From contig JALUVW010000018.1 in NCBI GenBank assembly GCA_027020105.1, forward strand, positions 1-5,287: 5,287 nucleotides of DNA, read 5' to 3'. Positions 5,275-5,287 of this stretch are shown here, piece after piece. The DNA comes from Candidatus Falkowiibacteriota bacterium (GTDB lineage Bacteria; Patescibacteriota; Patescibacteriia; Patescibacteriales; SZUA-104). Position 1 is the stretch's first letter. Each line of letters opens with the position of its first letter. The translations under genes were made by a program, and so were the position numbers. The notes beneath the pieces were generated by a model. That model did not search any database. It saw only the letters and a list, made by a program, of their open reading frames with translations, and was not told the origin of the DNA.

Positions 5275-5287
5275 ATTATTGTCTCTA

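Noticed and set aside
5275..5287. T-box or other leader control of glyQS
   Set aside because: Only 13 bases upstream of the gene are in the window, so nothing can be said.

Overview
The window carries three protein genes, all on the minus strand. In transcription order they are glycyl-tRNA synthetase (glyQS, 5274 to 3883), transcription factor NusA (nusA, 3583 to 2168) and a membrane pyrophosphatase (hppA, starting at 1946 and cut by the left edge of the window). The plus-strand reading frames are antisense shadows. No tRNA, rRNA, CRISPR array, transposase or phage gene is visible.

The organism is a bacterium: NusA has the bacterial NTD-S1-KH-KH layout. All three genes read with the standard code, with no internal TGA. 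Three traits together resemble Candidate Phyla Radiation (Patescibacteria) genomes: a NusA with a charged insertion inside its N-terminal domain and a long Lys/Glu/Asp tail, a nusA without its usual rimP/infB neighbours, and a single-chain alpha2-type GlyRS. This is an inference from general features. No phylogenetic marker was compared.

Layout. 5287-3883: glyQS, complete, with only 13 bases upstream. 3882-3584 (299 bases): no gene. It holds a well-formed minus-strand promoter (perfect -35, extended -10), a stem-loop with a U-run that overlaps the predicted transcription start, an AT-rich heptamer stretch, and a nested palindrome built from three ATTCGG copies facing three CCGAAT copies. A second, nusA-proximal promoter candidate borders the palindrome. 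3583-2168: nusA. 2167-1947 (221 bases): no convincing gene. It holds a GC-rich block of mutually exclusive hairpins, an AT-rich stretch with a weak promoter candidate, and a hairpin just upstream of the hppA ribosome-binding site. 1946-1: hppA, 648 codons visible, C-terminus missing.

The genes do not form one pathway. GlyRS serves translation and NusA serves transcription elongation and termination. HppA uses the pyrophosphate released by reactions such as aminoacylation and RNA synthesis to energise the membrane. Its K/T pair in the GNTTKAVT motif marks it as the potassium-independent, proton-pumping type. The most interesting material is non-coding: the nested palindrome, the promoter/hairpin overlap ahead of nusA, and the switch-like hairpin chain ahead of hppA. 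There is also an unusual heptanucleotide-repeat origin for parts of the NusA low-complexity segments. I see no wholly new protein system in this window.
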